64,000 nt of DNA from Anisodus tanguticus (taxonomy: Eukaryota; Streptophyta; Magnoliopsida; Solanales; Solanaceae): NCBI GenBank assembly GCA_034509755.1, contig CM067549.1, positions 29,656,001 to 29,720,000 of the forward strand. The letters run 5' to 3'. The number at the start of each line of letters is the position of its first letter. Within the stretch, counting starts at the first letter, position 1. This document shows, one piece after another, positions 12,126 to 23,940 of this stretch. Position numbers and translations under genes: made by a program. A model generated the notes under the pieces. That model did not search any database. It saw only the letters and a list, made by a program, of their open reading frames with translations, and was not told the origin of the DNA.

Positions 12126-12204
12126 CATCTTAACATATTGATCAAAGTTCATGCTCGAGAAACGAAAAGTATCACATACATTATTGATTATTACAGAGGG
12201 AGTA
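12126..12204 (+). mobile_element. Right part of the split Stowaway-like MITE
   Basis: It continues the MITE interrupted at 2846: ACATCTTAACATATTGATCAAAGTTCATG parallels the 3' half of the copy at 13326-13588. It ends ATTACAGAGGGAGTA, the inverted complement (imperfect) of the left terminus. Confidence 0.7.
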
Positions 12205-12520
12205 ATTATTTTTTGACTAAAAAATTAATAAACATATTATTATTGAAAATGGGCCCCAAAAATTTGGGGCCTAAAGCTATTGCTTTGGCTGCTTTACCAT
12301 TCAGCTGGCACTGATTGGAGCTCTATTATTTATATTTCCTCTCTTCCAAAAGGATTGTCTTTAGTTTGACTTGGCACAAAGTTTATGAGATAAATGAAGA
12401 CTTTTGAAATGTGTAGTAAAAAACAAGCCTTAGATATTTGTGTGACTATAAATCATCTCATAAAGTTAATTTTTTTAAAAATATAGAAATGTGACAATAT
12501 TTTTTGAGACAAACTAATAT

Positions 12521-12793
12521 TCCCTCCGTCTCAAATTATTTATCGTGGTTACTAAAAATAGTTATCTCAAATTATTTATCGTTTTAGAAGTTCAAGTCAT
12601 AATTAATTATGTTTTCTCCATTTTACCCTTTGTCATTAATGAAGATGACACATAAATAGAGTAAACACTTAATTGAAAAAGATTATAACTTAGACATAAA
12701 TAAGGGTAAAATATGTTAAATACCCCTCCTAATTAATATTTCTTAAGGGGCGTGTAAACAAAAAGTGACAAATAATTTGAAACGGAGGGAGTA
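12521..12793. mobile_element. Stowaway-like MITE (second family)
   Basis: It is bounded by TCCCTCCGTCTCAAATTATT on the left and the inverted AATAATTTGAAACGGAGGGA on the right, with TA at both edges. It has no coding capacity. A diverged copy in inverse orientation lies at 47025-47302, sharing the inner motif around CTCCTAATTAAT. Such elements are mobilised by mariner-like transposase encoded elsewhere. Confidence 0.85.
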
Positions 12794-13325
12794 AGAAAAG
12801 TAAGAAAATCTTTTGGGATGGAAGGGGAGTAGTAATGATCATATATAGTTCAATGAAGAATTTTCTTAATTGTGAAGATAAACTCCTAATTAGTTCGCTC
12901 ATTCAGAAGAAAAATTGCTAATTATTAGAGTCATGATTATATGTGAAGACAATCATAATTATTTAAATAAATTTCTTGTTAAATCATACACAAATTCCTT
13001 TTTATATTTCTTTCAATATGAAACTTCCAAGAAAAAAAGGAAAGGAAAGAAAGATTCTAGTACTGGAAAAAAAGCCCCGTTGTTTTTTTTTCACCTAAAC
13101 TTGTACTAGAAGTAAGCGATGAAAAGATTACTTATTTGACTAACTTTTTAAAACTCTCTGGCATCGTTTATTAATTTTTAAGATTTTTATTTAGTCTTAT
13201 ATAACTTAAAATAAAAGACAACAAAATGACTTGCGTGGCTAATTATATCAGTTGCTTTCCGATTTTTCATTCGAGGTGATTCAATTAATTCGCATTAGCA
13301 TCGAGAAATTTTACATTGACTTAAT

Positions 13326-13588
13326 TACTCTTTCGGCCTAAAATAGTTGTCATGTTTTACTTTTTAAGAGTTAATTTGATTAATTTTAAAAGCTAAATTA
13401 AATGATATTATAATATAATATTTTAAAACTAAAATTTGGAGTTTTTTAAGAACTATATAAAAAATAGTATAAGTTGCAATTATTTTTTCATATCAATATG
13501 GTGAAAATCACATCTTAAATTACTGGTCAAAGTTAATGTAAATTGACTCTTGAGAAGTGAAACATGAAAACTATTTTGAGCGGGAGTA
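13326..13588. mobile_element. Intact Stowaway-like MITE (same family as the split copy)
   Basis: A 263-bp element with terminal repeats TACTCTTTCGGCCTAAAATA and, inverted, CTATTTTGAGCGGGAGTA. Its interior matches the halves at 2669-2846 and 12126-12204, which is what shows that those two halves are one element. Confidence 0.8.
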
Positions 13589-14927
13589 CATGTTAAAACT
13601 TTCCAACAAAAAGAAAAGGTTTTGTACGTGTAGAAATACACCTCTCATGAGTTCTTGCCTAATCATATTCCTTGATAAACTGAAAATGACTTGTGAAAAT
13701 CACTCAAAATTTTAATTATATATTCTTCTCTTCATTTTATGATACTATTTTTTAGAACTTTCAACTTCTCTAAGTATTTTAATATTATTGTCATTTTCCC
13801 CTTTCCAATCCTTTAACTAATTATTTAAAAAATAATTATGTAAATTTTAGATTGATATGGTCAACTCATTTTTTTAGTGATGAATTTGTAATATGAAAGA
13901 GATATTTGAAATATTATTGCGAATTATATGAATTATTATTTAAAGTCCCTGTACTTTAGCACCGAAAGAAATAGTACTAGTAAACTATCAATTCATTTTT
14001 ATTTTCACCACCACATTTTTTTGCGTAGATTAATATTCTTAGATTCTTTACCTATTCAATTTATGCATTCATCTTTAATTAATTAATAAAACATAGTATA
14101 TAGCCTACAAATATTGTTAAATATTTTCAATTTATGATTCAAATCGTTTTATATATGGTTTATTTTTTCTTTTCTTCTAAGAGTAATAGCTTGAAGTTTG
14201 AATATTTAGTTTAAAATGAGGGTATAAAGGGAAAAACCCTTTGAAATGAGGATAAGGGTATAAACTTAGAAAGAGTATGTCGAGTAAATAAGGGTATTAA
14301 ACTAGGTGTGAATTATAACACTTATTAAATTAAGGAGTTTAACCTACAAATCTAATTTATTGGGAAAAAAATAGGTTAAAGTGTCAACTAAAATTTGTAC
14401 GAGTCGCAAAACGTGTTCACTATAACCACCGATTATTTATATAGTAAACAGTTGAAGAAAGGGAAAAGCTAATTTGATGGTTCAACAAACAAAAGAATAG
14501 TTATATTTGGATATACAAGACCTAGAAACTATCGCATTACTGGCTAATGCACACCTAATTAGATGTTTAATCATATTGACTTATCTATAATTACTGTCCC
14601 CACCCCGACCTCCAGCCCACAAACAAATTCAACCTAAAACATTTTAACAAAATAATTAGGAGCTCATTTCACTGTACATTTCCCTGAACATACGTAATAC
14701 CAAATATATCATTTTAAAAAAATTAATATACCATTAGGCAGATTGCCTAATGGTGTTTTTTATTCATAATTAATAGAAACTAAAACTAAAGTCTAATACA
14801 AAGTGTTCCTAACTTGAGCTAGCAAAAATGAAAAGAACTATAGTCAAATTAGAGTTCTGAGTCTCTAATCTAACTTTACATAATGCTAAATCTAAAAATC
14901 AGTGGATTTTGAGGACTTTTGAGTACA
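13589..14927. other. AT-rich intergenic spacer
   Basis: No gene was recognised. The sequence is AT-rich with short runs typical of plant intergenic DNA. It holds one short perfect hairpin, listed separately. Part of the right end could belong to a worn LTR of the next element, but no similarity to its other LTR was visible. Confidence 0.5.
14731..14753. repeat. Perfect 10-bp inverted repeat with 3-base loop
   Basis: CCATTAGGCA, GAT, TGCCTAATGG. The stem is perfect and is followed by GTGTTTTTT. It is short enough to be chance in AT-rich DNA, and no neighbouring transcript is evident that it would terminate or fold. Confidence 0.6.
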
Positions 14928-15308
14928 GCTTCTTCTTCTTCTTCACCCTTGGTACTATTTGCATTGCAACTCTGGATCAACTGATGTCAAAACTCTAACG
15001 AATGAATGCAATTTCATGTTTATGTTATATTTTTGGTCTTGATCCTCAAATATGGTATCTGATTCTTATCCATATATTCAATATCTTGCGACCCATTAAT
15101 GCCAGATCCTGAAAGACATGCACTGGATCATATTTATGCTTGTAAATGCTATATTTGTCACATAATCTGAAAAACAAGCTTATTTTCTTCCCTGAATGTA
15201 TGAGATATTTGTCGAAATATCATTTTTCATATTTTGGCCTCTTATGTATTACTAGTATTCATATCTTCAAACCTTCGTATCTTCGAACATTCATAACTTT
15301 AAATCTTC

Positions 15309-18027
15309 ATGACAAAACCTTCCCGTTCTGCTTCCAGACAATCGTCCTCGACAACATCTCCTCCGCCAGTTTCTGATGAAACCACCGGCACCAGTGACCC
15401 CTCCGAAGTTCAGGCCACCGCCGACTTAGAGCATTCGATATGCTCCCTTCCACTTTTTGTTTTGAGAGTGAGTTCGCTGTTTCCACCGCCTCTTTGAAAT
15501 CCGACCGAGGCGAAGAAGTTAGAAGTTGGCCAAACACCATTAAAGCCATCGACCTTGATACATTCTGAAATTACTGTGGTTGGATTACTCTCTCTGGGAT
15601 CATTATACCCGGCCCAAACGAATATATTACTACCTTCAGATCTGGGTATTCCAACGTATATACCTACCATTTCACCTTCAAGCTCGTTCCTCCCATTGAC
15701 AACGTGATTCTTGAAATATTTCGGGCTTACAATTTGTGTCTTGCGCAAATTGGTCCATATGTATGGAGGATCGTCATTTGCCTTCAGTTCCTGGCCAATT
15801 TGTTCAAGGAAACTTTTACTTTGGATCATTTGATCTGTTTATACATCCCCGATTCTTTCGTGGCGGGGTCGTTCAACTTTTGAAGCGACGCAAATTCCCC
15901 ATCCTCTCGAGCGTTGATGAAAACTGTGACCGAGGATGGATGGAATATTTTATCGTAGTACCTACCGCATAAATTATCCCTGCTAGGTACATTTCTTTCC
16001 CCAAGGAAAGGAACATGCACCGTAAGTACTCAACCTTTACTTTTTCAATTCAAATAACTTGCCTTCTAATCTTCCCTTTTTCTATCTTCTCAGTCGTCCA
16101 ATGGATTCCGGTCCACATGGATAACCTCCATACATGGGTTGAGAAATAATAAGCACATATCCAAATAAGAAGCAGACATGAAAAAAACTTTCTGATAAAC
16201 GATGGGTAGCCCGAAACCACGGTTAGTATTCTCCTAACTCCTTTTTTAACTTTAACAACAACCTTGTCCACTTTTTCACTTTTTTCATTTTTCAAACTTA
16301 CAGGTCTACCGAAGGGCTCCTCGACCCCGAGGTCCAACCCTTCTACTGATCCAGCTATCCCTGATACGGTATTTTATCCTGCTGCATCGGTTCAACATAT
16401 TAACGAAGTACCCAAAAATAAACCTCCAAATCCAAATTATCAAAGCCTCCGAAATCACCTTCGGTTGGCTCAAAGAAGAGAAAAAGAGCTTCGGAAGCGG
16501 GTGGTCCTTCCCAAAGTCAAGATGTCAGCATCTCACCAGAAGATGTTTGGATAAGAAAGACTACCACCAACACTACTCCGGCGGAGGACATTCCTGCCAA
16601 AGTTACAGAAGAGCATATTGCCGCTGAAACAACTAAATTGATTCTGCTGCCAACTGGTACTGCAGCTACACCTGCTACCACGCACCTGTCATCGAGCCAG
16701 TCATCATCGAGGATGATGATAAAGCTACGGATGAGGAGCCGTTGGCTAAGAAAACCAAGACTTTTACTTCAACTCCTCTTCCACCATCTCAATCGGCCCA
16801 AACCTTTGTGCAAGAAGATTTTGAACGTCTCTTCGAAGAGGTTTGTAACTCCGCAGCCTGGGCCGAGTGAGCTCATACCGCCGAGTTTTCTCATCTGGTC
16901 ATACTACACAAAATGACTAAATCTTCCAGGACCTCGAGAAACCATGCTAGCTCGCGGTCCAAGCTTGTGAACATTTTCCCCGCCTCAAATTCAAACTCGA
17001 GGAAAATGAGATCTGTTACCATTTTCTTTCCTGAAGACAGGAACTTTCTGTCCCATCCGGTCGGGGTTGCTAACTATATGAGGCTCCTCATATCAAATTC
17101 TGATACAGATAAAATACATAATGTGTCTTAGCAATGCATCTTCAATGAGGGTATGCACGGCTCCAACCATGTACGTATTACTCTTGATTGCCTAAGTTGA
17201 TGCTTGTATTATTTCTCATTTTTAACTTTCCTCCGATTCTCAATTTTGTAGTCCTCCGTTCTTGTTGGTGAAGGCCTCATCCGGTGCTCGGATGAAAATA
17301 AGCACCTTAAAGGGTAGCTGGATGCCCAAGAGAAAGAAATCCAGCACCTCAAAGGGCTCTTTCAATAAAAGGATTCCTAACTGCAACAAGTTGGTAACTT
17401 TCCCACTATCCGGGCTGAGCTAGGCCCGGTCAAGGGCAACTACCTTCGAGAAATGAATGACCTCGAGCTTGCTACCGAGGAAAATAAGATTTTTGAGGAA
17501 GAGAATGAAAAACTCTTCCAAAATGTCGAAGTCCTCACTAAATAGCTCGGGGAGCAAGAAGAGGTTCAGTATTATCAGGCTCAGCAAGTAGAATTTCTAA
17601 ATGCTGAACTTGATCATCTCGATGACAAACTTGCTACAATAGATGCTGATAGGGCTACTTACCTTGCTGCATTGAAGATGGCTCAGGATCAAGCTGTCCA
17701 ACAAGCCCAAACTAACGAAGGCCTAAGAAATAAGCTCGAGGCTTCGAATTAGAGGTATGCTGAGATTTCAACCCAACTTGCTCAAGTCTCGGCTGAACAA
17801 GACCAGGCTCTGGCTGACATGGAGGCCGAAGTGTCCTGGATAGTGCCAAAAATTGAGCACATAAAATGGAACATTCAGAGGTACACTTTAGAGCAGGCTC
17901 GAAACGGGATCTTGAGATTGATGACAAGATTGAGAAGGCCAGAGAGGTCGAGCGCTGAGCCTATCACAAGCTGAACGGAGATAGTTCTAAAGATGACATA
18001 GAAGACTCCGGATCTGAGTCCAATTAA
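15309..18027 (+). pseudogene. Antisense ORF of the Tat element (multi-exon, coiled-coil C-terminus)
   Basis: It starts at the ATG at 15309 with a Ser/Thr/Pro-rich leader. A conserved block follows (about 15520-16020, several frames and stops): YTYHFTFKLVPP, CLAQIGPYVWRIVICLQFL, HLICLYIPDSF and FPKERNMHR. A clean GT-AG intron follows (GTAAGTACT near 16022 to TTCTCAG near 16095), then an exon ending WVARNHG, a second intron (about 16221-16303), and a variable Pro/Ser-rich region with a nuclear-localisation-like Lys/Arg patch. From about 17320 to 17950 it is rich in Glu, Gln and Leu (EENKIFEEENEKLFQNVEVL), a likely coiled coil. Function is unknown. The same protein type is encoded antisense in the element at 48068-51841. 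Confidence 0.7.
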
Positions 18028-19256
18028 TAACTAGGATTTCATGCCTTTGTATTTATTTCCCTTTTTTTCCTTTTTTTGAACATGTTTTGCTTTGGCCGTT
18101 TACTGGTCTTGTATATAAAATGAATATCCCTTCTCGTCATGATTTTTCTATATCTTAGCCTCCGTTATTGCTTTATTTTTTACAACAACTTCACTACATA
18201 AACTTTTAACACTATTTGGGTAAACTGTCTTCAATTTCGTAGTTTAACTTAAACAAACCATCACTTAGTTTGCCTCGTGCCGAATGATAGTTCTTTTCTG
18301 TCTTAAAATAACTTAAGCGATACAAACTTTTACTCTTAGTTTGCTTTATACCGGGAAATTTCTTTCGGCTTTGGGTTATTCAATGACTAAATATAAGGAC
18401 CTTATTTTTTATGCTTATGAATAAGACGTCTCCTATTCATTTCGGGCATGCATATTGGAATTTCATTTACTTGCAATTTCTTAGACAATTTCAAGTGTAT
18501 TTAAGAATAGGTTGGGTCCATTTTGAACTGATGCCTTAGAAGCATACTTCACTTATTTTTGTTCTGGTTGTATTTACGACGTTAGTCCCCAGTTAAGGAC
18601 TTTAATAAATTTATTAGCTCGTAAGCCCTTAACAAATTCATTAGCTCATAAGCCTAAAGGTTTTATTGATTGAACGGAGACTAGAGTATGCAAATGATTA
18701 CAATCGAGGTAAATCTCGGATAAAAGTGTTTTCATTTAACTTTTGCATCGGTCAAACAATGGGCAAGATTTATTCGATCTTTTTGCCTTTACATTTTTTC
18801 CATAGCATTAAAACTATCTGGGCAAGATTCATTTGATCTTTTAACCCTTGCAATAGTCCTAAAATACTTAAAAATCTTTGAACTTCAAATAGCTTTGAGA
18901 CTTCGAACTTCTTCACCTTCAAACTTCTTGACCGAGTGTATGACAGTCCCCTAATATTTGTATTCAGAGTTACGAGAATTCAAACACTACTTGCTTTTAA
19001 ATACCAAGAAGTCCCCATTCCCTACTATTTTTCTGAACTTCAGCTACTTAGTAACATACTTTACATTGTTTCCTCATTTAAAACCTTGTTGTTAAAATCC
19101 TTTTCGGGATAAAAATCGTGCTTAGGGAAAAAGAGTGCAACACATGTTTTCAAACCAAATTCTAACTTCTGCTCAGTCTTTAACCCATGACTCTGACTCT
19201 GCTCCTGTAAAAGTCAATTCCACTGAAATAAAATCAAATTTTAGTAAAAACGTACC
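18028..19256. other. Spacer between tail-to-tail antisense ORF and pol
   Basis: Non-coding DNA between two converging reading frames of one element. A few degenerate direct repeats are visible, such as CGTAAGCCCTTAACAAATTCATTAG and ATTCATTAGCTCATAAGCC near 18610-18650, and GGCAAGATTTATTCGATCT with a partner near 18765-18840. It is the expected place for transcript ends from both sides. Confidence 0.5.
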
Positions 19257-20460
19257 TTAGCAGTAATACCGCTTCAAGTGTCCAACGTTCCAGTAGTTCG
19301 GCAATTTTTTACCATCTTCGACTTCCAACTTGTATGATCCTTTATCAGTTATTCCTGACACTTTGTAGGGTCCTTCTCAATTCAGGCCTAATTTCCCTTC
19401 GTTGAAATTTTTAGTAATGAGAGTTACCTTCCATAAGACTAAGTCCACTACGTGAAAATGCCTAAGATTAGTCATTCGGATGTAGTACCGACCCATCCTT
19501 TGCTTTTGGGCCACTAACCTTAGCAATGCCAACTCACGGTGGTCATCTGTTAAGTCGAGCTTTGACAACCATAGCTTCATTGTTCGACTCTTCAGTTGCA
19601 AGGCTAAACCTTAAGCTCGGCTCACCAACTTCCACCGGAATTAGCGTTTCTGCACCGTAGGCCAAAGAAAATGGTGTTTCACCGGTCCTGGATTTCAGAG
19701 TTGTTTTGTATGCCCACAATACCTCTGGTAAATTCTCTTTCCACTTTCCTTTTGACTTCTTCAGTCTTTTTCTTAGATTTTGAATAATTGTTTTATTTGT
19801 TGACTCTGCTTGTCCATTTGCACTTGGGTGATACGGAGTCGATACAATCTTCTTAATTTTCAACCCTTTAAGGAAGTCATTCACCTTCTTCCCAATGAAC
19901 TATCGTCTATTATCGCAAGTGATCTCTATTAGTATGTCGAACCAGCAAATGATGTGGTCCCATATAAAACCAATGACTTGTTTTTCTATAACTTTCTTAA
20001 AGGCTTTGTATTCAACCTATTTAGAGAAATAATCAATCATAAACAAGAAAAATGTACCTTTCCGGGTGCCCATGGGAGTGGCCCCATAATATACATCCTT
20101 CATTTCATGAACGGCCATAGTGATAAAATTGGATGCATCAATTCCACCGGCTGATGAATCATGGGTGCGTGCCTTTGGCATTTGTTACATTTTCGAACGA
20201 AGTTCTTTGTATCTTCCTCCATCTCGAACCAATTATACCCGACCCTAAACAATTTTCAAACTAGTAATTCTTCTCCAGAATGATTGCCACAAGTCCCCTC
20301 GCGAACCTCACGCATCACGTAATCAATTTCCCCAAGTCCTAAGCACCTTGCTAAAAGACCATTAAAAGGCCTTCGGTACAACATACCATCAACCAAACAA
20401 AATCTAGCTGCTTTAGGACGAAGGACCCTCAACTCCTTCGGATCCGTAGGCAACTTTCCA
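19257..20460 (-). pseudogene. Integrase of the Tat element
   Basis: From 20453 down: the HHCC zinc-binding part (EVREGTCGNHSGEE, then CNKCQRHAPMIHQP), the core entry MGPLPWAPGKV, a damaged middle, and from 19884 the well-kept VSTPYHPSANGQAESTNK, LPEVLWAYKTT and GETPFSLAYGAETLIPVEVG. The last part reads GPYKVSGITDKGSYKLE and NYWNVGHLKRYYC before the stop at 19257-19259, the usual end of this lineage's pol. Several frameshifts and stops split the domain. It would join element DNA to the target in a live copy. Confidence 0.85.
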
Positions 20461-20599
20461 TCCCGAAAGTAGTCAATGGATTTATTGCACCAATCCCAAG
20501 TCAGACTTGTTGTATTTACTTCAGCATGACCACCATCAACCGCATAATTAAGCAGCTACACAACCATTCCTGAATTGAACTCCTTCGCCTCTATGGATG

Positions 20600-20893
20600 A
20601 ACCTAAATAGCCAAGGCATCTGCCTCATTATTTTGTTCACGAGACACATGCTACATGGTCCATTCTTTGAATCGATGCAATATCACTTGAATTTTCTCTA
20701 AGTATTTTTGCATCCTTTCCTCATTTACTTCAAACACGTTTTGATTAACGACCAGAAGTGAGTCACATTTTTCTTCGATGACCTCAGCTCCTAAGCTCCT
20801 TGCCAATTCTAAACCTGCAATCATAGCCTTATACTCGGCTTCATTGTTAGTTAATCTCACAGTTCTTATTGACTGCCATCGGTGCCTGCACAA
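20600..20893 (-). pseudogene. RNase H fragment of the Tat element
   Basis: RTVRLTNNEAEYKAMIAGLE and LGAEVIEEKCDSLLVVNQ are the second half of the plant gypsy RNase H fold (the NNEAEYEA motif carries a catalytic Glu). The first catalytic Asp region is absent because the deletion that removed RT ends just upstream, near 20890. The tail (QKYLEKIQVILHRF) continues toward the integrase. Confidence 0.8.
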
Positions 20894-21400
20894 CTTCCTC
20901 TACTGAAAATATTTCCCTTGTTGCTAGTTACTCCTCACGAATTGTCATTATTCCCTCTGGAGTTGGGAACTTTAAAATCATGTGCAACGTCGAAGGAACG
21001 TCCCTTATGTCATGTATTCAAGGCCTGTTGAATAGCGTGTTTTACCTCATATTGACTTCAATAACATAGAACTTTGTTCGATGAATTAACCCGGCTACAT
21101 TGACTGGAAGAGTGATTTCCCTTCTCGTAGTCCCGCTCGCCATGTTGAATCCATTGAGAACTCGGGTTGCGGGCATAATTTTTTCTAACAACCCTAACTG
21201 CTCTACCACTTTCCACCGGATTATATTGGCCGAGCTACCTGGATCAATCAAAATATGCTTAATTTGAAATTTATTGATAAAGACAAAAATTATCAACACA
21301 TCATTGTGAGGCTGAATGATGCCTTCCACGTCTTCATCATTGAAAGAGATTGTTCCCTCAGGCACATAGTCTCTGGATCTTTTCTCCCGAGTGATAGACT
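20894..21400 (-). pseudogene. Protease and linker of the Tat element
   Basis: The frame 21365-21042 contains HILIDPGSSANIIRW, an aspartic protease active-site turn with its Asp intact, and the flap region LNGFNMASGTTRREITLPV. After the frame closes, the linker that normally leads into RT is still legible (IHDIRDVPSTLHMILKFPTP, EGIMTIREE). It then passes within about 40 bases into RNase H. RT is therefore gone by deletion rather than divergence. Confidence 0.8.
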
Positions 21401-21416
21401 TTCATCTTCTTTGCAG

Positions 21417-23169
21417 TCATGACAGCTCCCTTTGAAATGTCCATTCCTCGATAATCATATTCATGACATATTGGGGTTCAACCGGTTCTATATGCTCGTT
21501 CGCTTTCCTATTTCTATTGTTTCCCTTTGCATGATCACTTAAAAACTCACGTAGGTGGCAATTTTTCAATAACTGGGCTACTTCATCCCTTAACTGGAGA
21601 CAATCCTCTGTTTGATGTCCATGAGTTCCATGGTAATCATAAATCAAGTTTGGATCTCTTTGAGCCGGGTCTGTTCGAAGCGGTCTTTGCCACCTTATTT
21701 CCTTTATATGACCAATGGTCGAAACGAGCACAGCCGCATCAACGTTAAAATTGTATTCGGACAGCCTTGGGCTCTCTACAATATTTGAGGAAGATCCACT
21801 GGTATCATTTTTGAATTACAAACCCCTACTAGTAGATCCTCGATTATTACGCCTATCTCCTCTATCCGATGGGAAATTACGATTGTTGTGACCCCAATAT
21901 GACCTGAAATTAGACCTCTCCGGTTGACAATAGGATTTATACCAATCCTTTGAAGATCTCGGCTCTGACTTGACTATTATATTTGACTTATCAAAGTTTT
22001 TGTTCCGTCCTGCTGACCCCGGTGGAAGTTCAAGGTGATCATCCTCCACCCTGATCTTGGACTCATACATGTTATGCACATCTGCCCATGTTACTATCGG
22101 GAATTCTAACTGGTTCTCTTTTAATTTGAACGAAGTACTGGAACTCTTAAGATTCAGCCCCTTGGTGAAAGCTTCAACTGCCCACTCATCCGGTACTCGG
22201 GGAAGTAACATCCACTCCTTTTGAAACATGTTCACGAACTCCCGCAACTCCGTATCTTTCTGAGCAATTTTGAAAATATCTGTTTTTCTTGCTTGAACCT
22301 TCCAAGCTCTAGCATGAGCCTTTATAAAAACATCTACACGCATTTCAAATAAATTAATAGAATGTTCAGGCAACATAGAATACCAAGTCATTGCTCTCTT
22401 GGAAAGCATTTCACCGAATTTTTTCAACAACACCGATTCAATCTCATCCGGATACATGTCATTGCCCTTTGTTGCACAAGTATATGACGTCACATGCTCA
22501 TGTGAATCTGTTGTCCCATCATACTTCAGGAGGTTAGGCATTTTAAACCTCTTCGGTATCAACTTCGGTGTTGCACTAGATGGGAATGATTCGAGTCCGG
22601 CCCCTTCAAGATCTGAGGTGCCCCAGGAATCTGGTCCACTCGTGAATTCTAGGTTTCAAGCTTCTTTTTATTGGTGTCAATTCATTTAGTTAAAGCTTCA
22701 AGCATTTTCAATACCTCCGAGGACTCATTAGTCCCCTAATCATTGACATTCTCGTCGACTCGATCCTCTTCCCGACCTAGTTCATCATTGCGAATGAGAC
22801 GAGCTTCATCTGGTGCACTTGCTCTGCTACTTTTCTTTTGCAACTAAGTTATATCCTCTTGTTGCTCCTTTAGAATATAAAAGATTCGAACTACATTTAT
22901 TTCACTATTCTCATCATCATTTGGTGTCTTCTAACGTTATCTTATGGATTACTGGGTTAAATCACAGGATTATTGTTATTTAATTGATCAATGTTTGGTC
23001 GAATGCCGTTGGGCGGGATGCCTTTTAGTGGAACAACGGGTGGAACACCATTTTGTGGGTCAACGAGTGGTGCACCGGGAACGTTGTTATTATTGTTGAC
23101 ATTGTGAGCACCATTGTCACCGTTGTTGTCCTCGAGGTTGCTAACCTCAGCGTTGAGCTAACTAGCCAT
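21417..23169 (-). pseudogene. Gag of the Tat element
   Basis: The start is an ATG at 23169 (minus) with an Asn/Pro-rich leader (NNGDNGAHNVNNNN, VPGAPLVDPQNGVPP) and an in-frame stop at codon 4. The capsid-like retrotransposon gag domain is the open frame 22562-21816: IPKRFKMPNLLKYDGTTD, FIKAHARAWKVQARKTD and EWAVEAFTKGLN. A basic tail and YHGTHGHQTEDCLQLRDEV follow; this is the CCHC-like end of the lineage with its first Cys lost (YDYHGTHGH). The frame resumes as 21731-21417. It would package element RNA in a live relative. Confidence 0.85.
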
Positions 23170-23263
23170 ACTGTTAGAGCTTAGTTTTAACCTGTAATCA
23201 CAAAATCTTGAAAGAAACAAGTGAAATCTACGTATGAATCCAATCACCACTATTATCCTTAGC

Positions 23264-23282
23264 CCCACAGTGGGCGCCAAAC
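23264..23282 (-). promoter_or_regulatory. Primer binding site of the Tat element
   Basis: On the minus strand, directly after the LTR end (TAAACA), GTTTGGCGCCCACTGTGGG occurs. TGGCGCC-type sites are typical of the Tat/Athila group and differ from the initiator-tRNA-Met sites of other elements in this window. The second Tat element has the related GTTTGACACCCACCGTGGG. Confidence 0.75.
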
Positions 23283-23940
23283 TGTTTACCCCAAAAAAAG
23301 ATACAGTTGAATTTGTAAGTGGTTTTAAGTATACGTGGATAGATTTACCAGTAACTTCAAGGCTCCCCTTCCAAAAATAAATAAAAGCAATAAACAAGTA
23401 ATTAGCCTGAAATGTCGTAATCTTGATTGTAAGTTGAACAAAGGATTTTGTCCGATCCTCATAAACTGCTTCGGATCTGAGCCAATAACAAGAGCAAACA
23501 AGAGTACTTCTAAATGTAATTATACGAGTTTCAATAATGTGAATGATGCGACTTTCCAACATGAAGGTTGAACTCTTTATATAGCTAACAATACAAGGCA
23601 TTTATGCCCAAGAATCACTCCCTCATTAAATGCTATTTAATCATAAAAAAAGTTACTTAATGAGCAAATGGTAACGACTTACACCAAATCCGGAACGGGT
23701 AGGCGCCGAGCTCCTTCGGTCTTTCACCCGATGTTGCCATGTCCGATCACTACTCGGTGTCATGTGGTTCGGCCATCGCCCAGTATTGCTACAACACCCG
23801 AACTCACCACCGGTGCAAATTGCTACTTCCTTCAATTTTCATTCCCCAACCATACCACGTGTCATGTTGGTTTTCACCGTATACATCAAGATTGGTATAT
23901 CAATTCATTCACTCTAACCAGCCGTTTTCTATAATTTTTT
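23283..23940 (-). repeat. 5' LTR of the Tat element (distal end uncertain)
   Basis: In plus reading it starts TGTTTACCCC, then GATACAGTTGAATTTGTA and GTATACGTGG, which are shared with the LTRs at 48068 and 51240. A minus-strand TATA box (GCTATATAAAG) lies at about 23575-23585. The distal end is set by where LTR-like sequence fades; no copy on the other side of this element was found to fix it. Confidence 0.6.

Larger units (their letters stand above)
14928..23940 (-). mobile_element. Tat-lineage Ty3/gypsy element with antisense ORF, RT deleted
   Basis: Read on the minus strand it has LTR (23940-23283), primer site, gag, protease, RNase H and integrase, then the antisense ORF in plus orientation. 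This gene order and extra ORF between pol and 3' LTR match what is known for some Tat-clade elements. The RT domain and the start of RNase H are missing between 20900 and 21040. A candidate minus-strand polypurine tract lies at 14928-14947 followed by TGTACTC, but I could not match a left LTR to the right one, so the left boundary is uncertain. Confidence 0.7.

Noticed and set aside
15410..15829. 139-codon minus frame across the antisense ORF
   Set aside because: It is the shadow of the recognisable plus-strand coding block (YTYHFTF, CLAQIGPYVW), which has a conserved homologue in the second element.
23158..23601. 147-codon minus frame over the Tat LTR and primer site
   Set aside because: It crosses the LTR end, the primer binding site and the gag start in the wrong frame; the gag frame from 23169 is the coding one.
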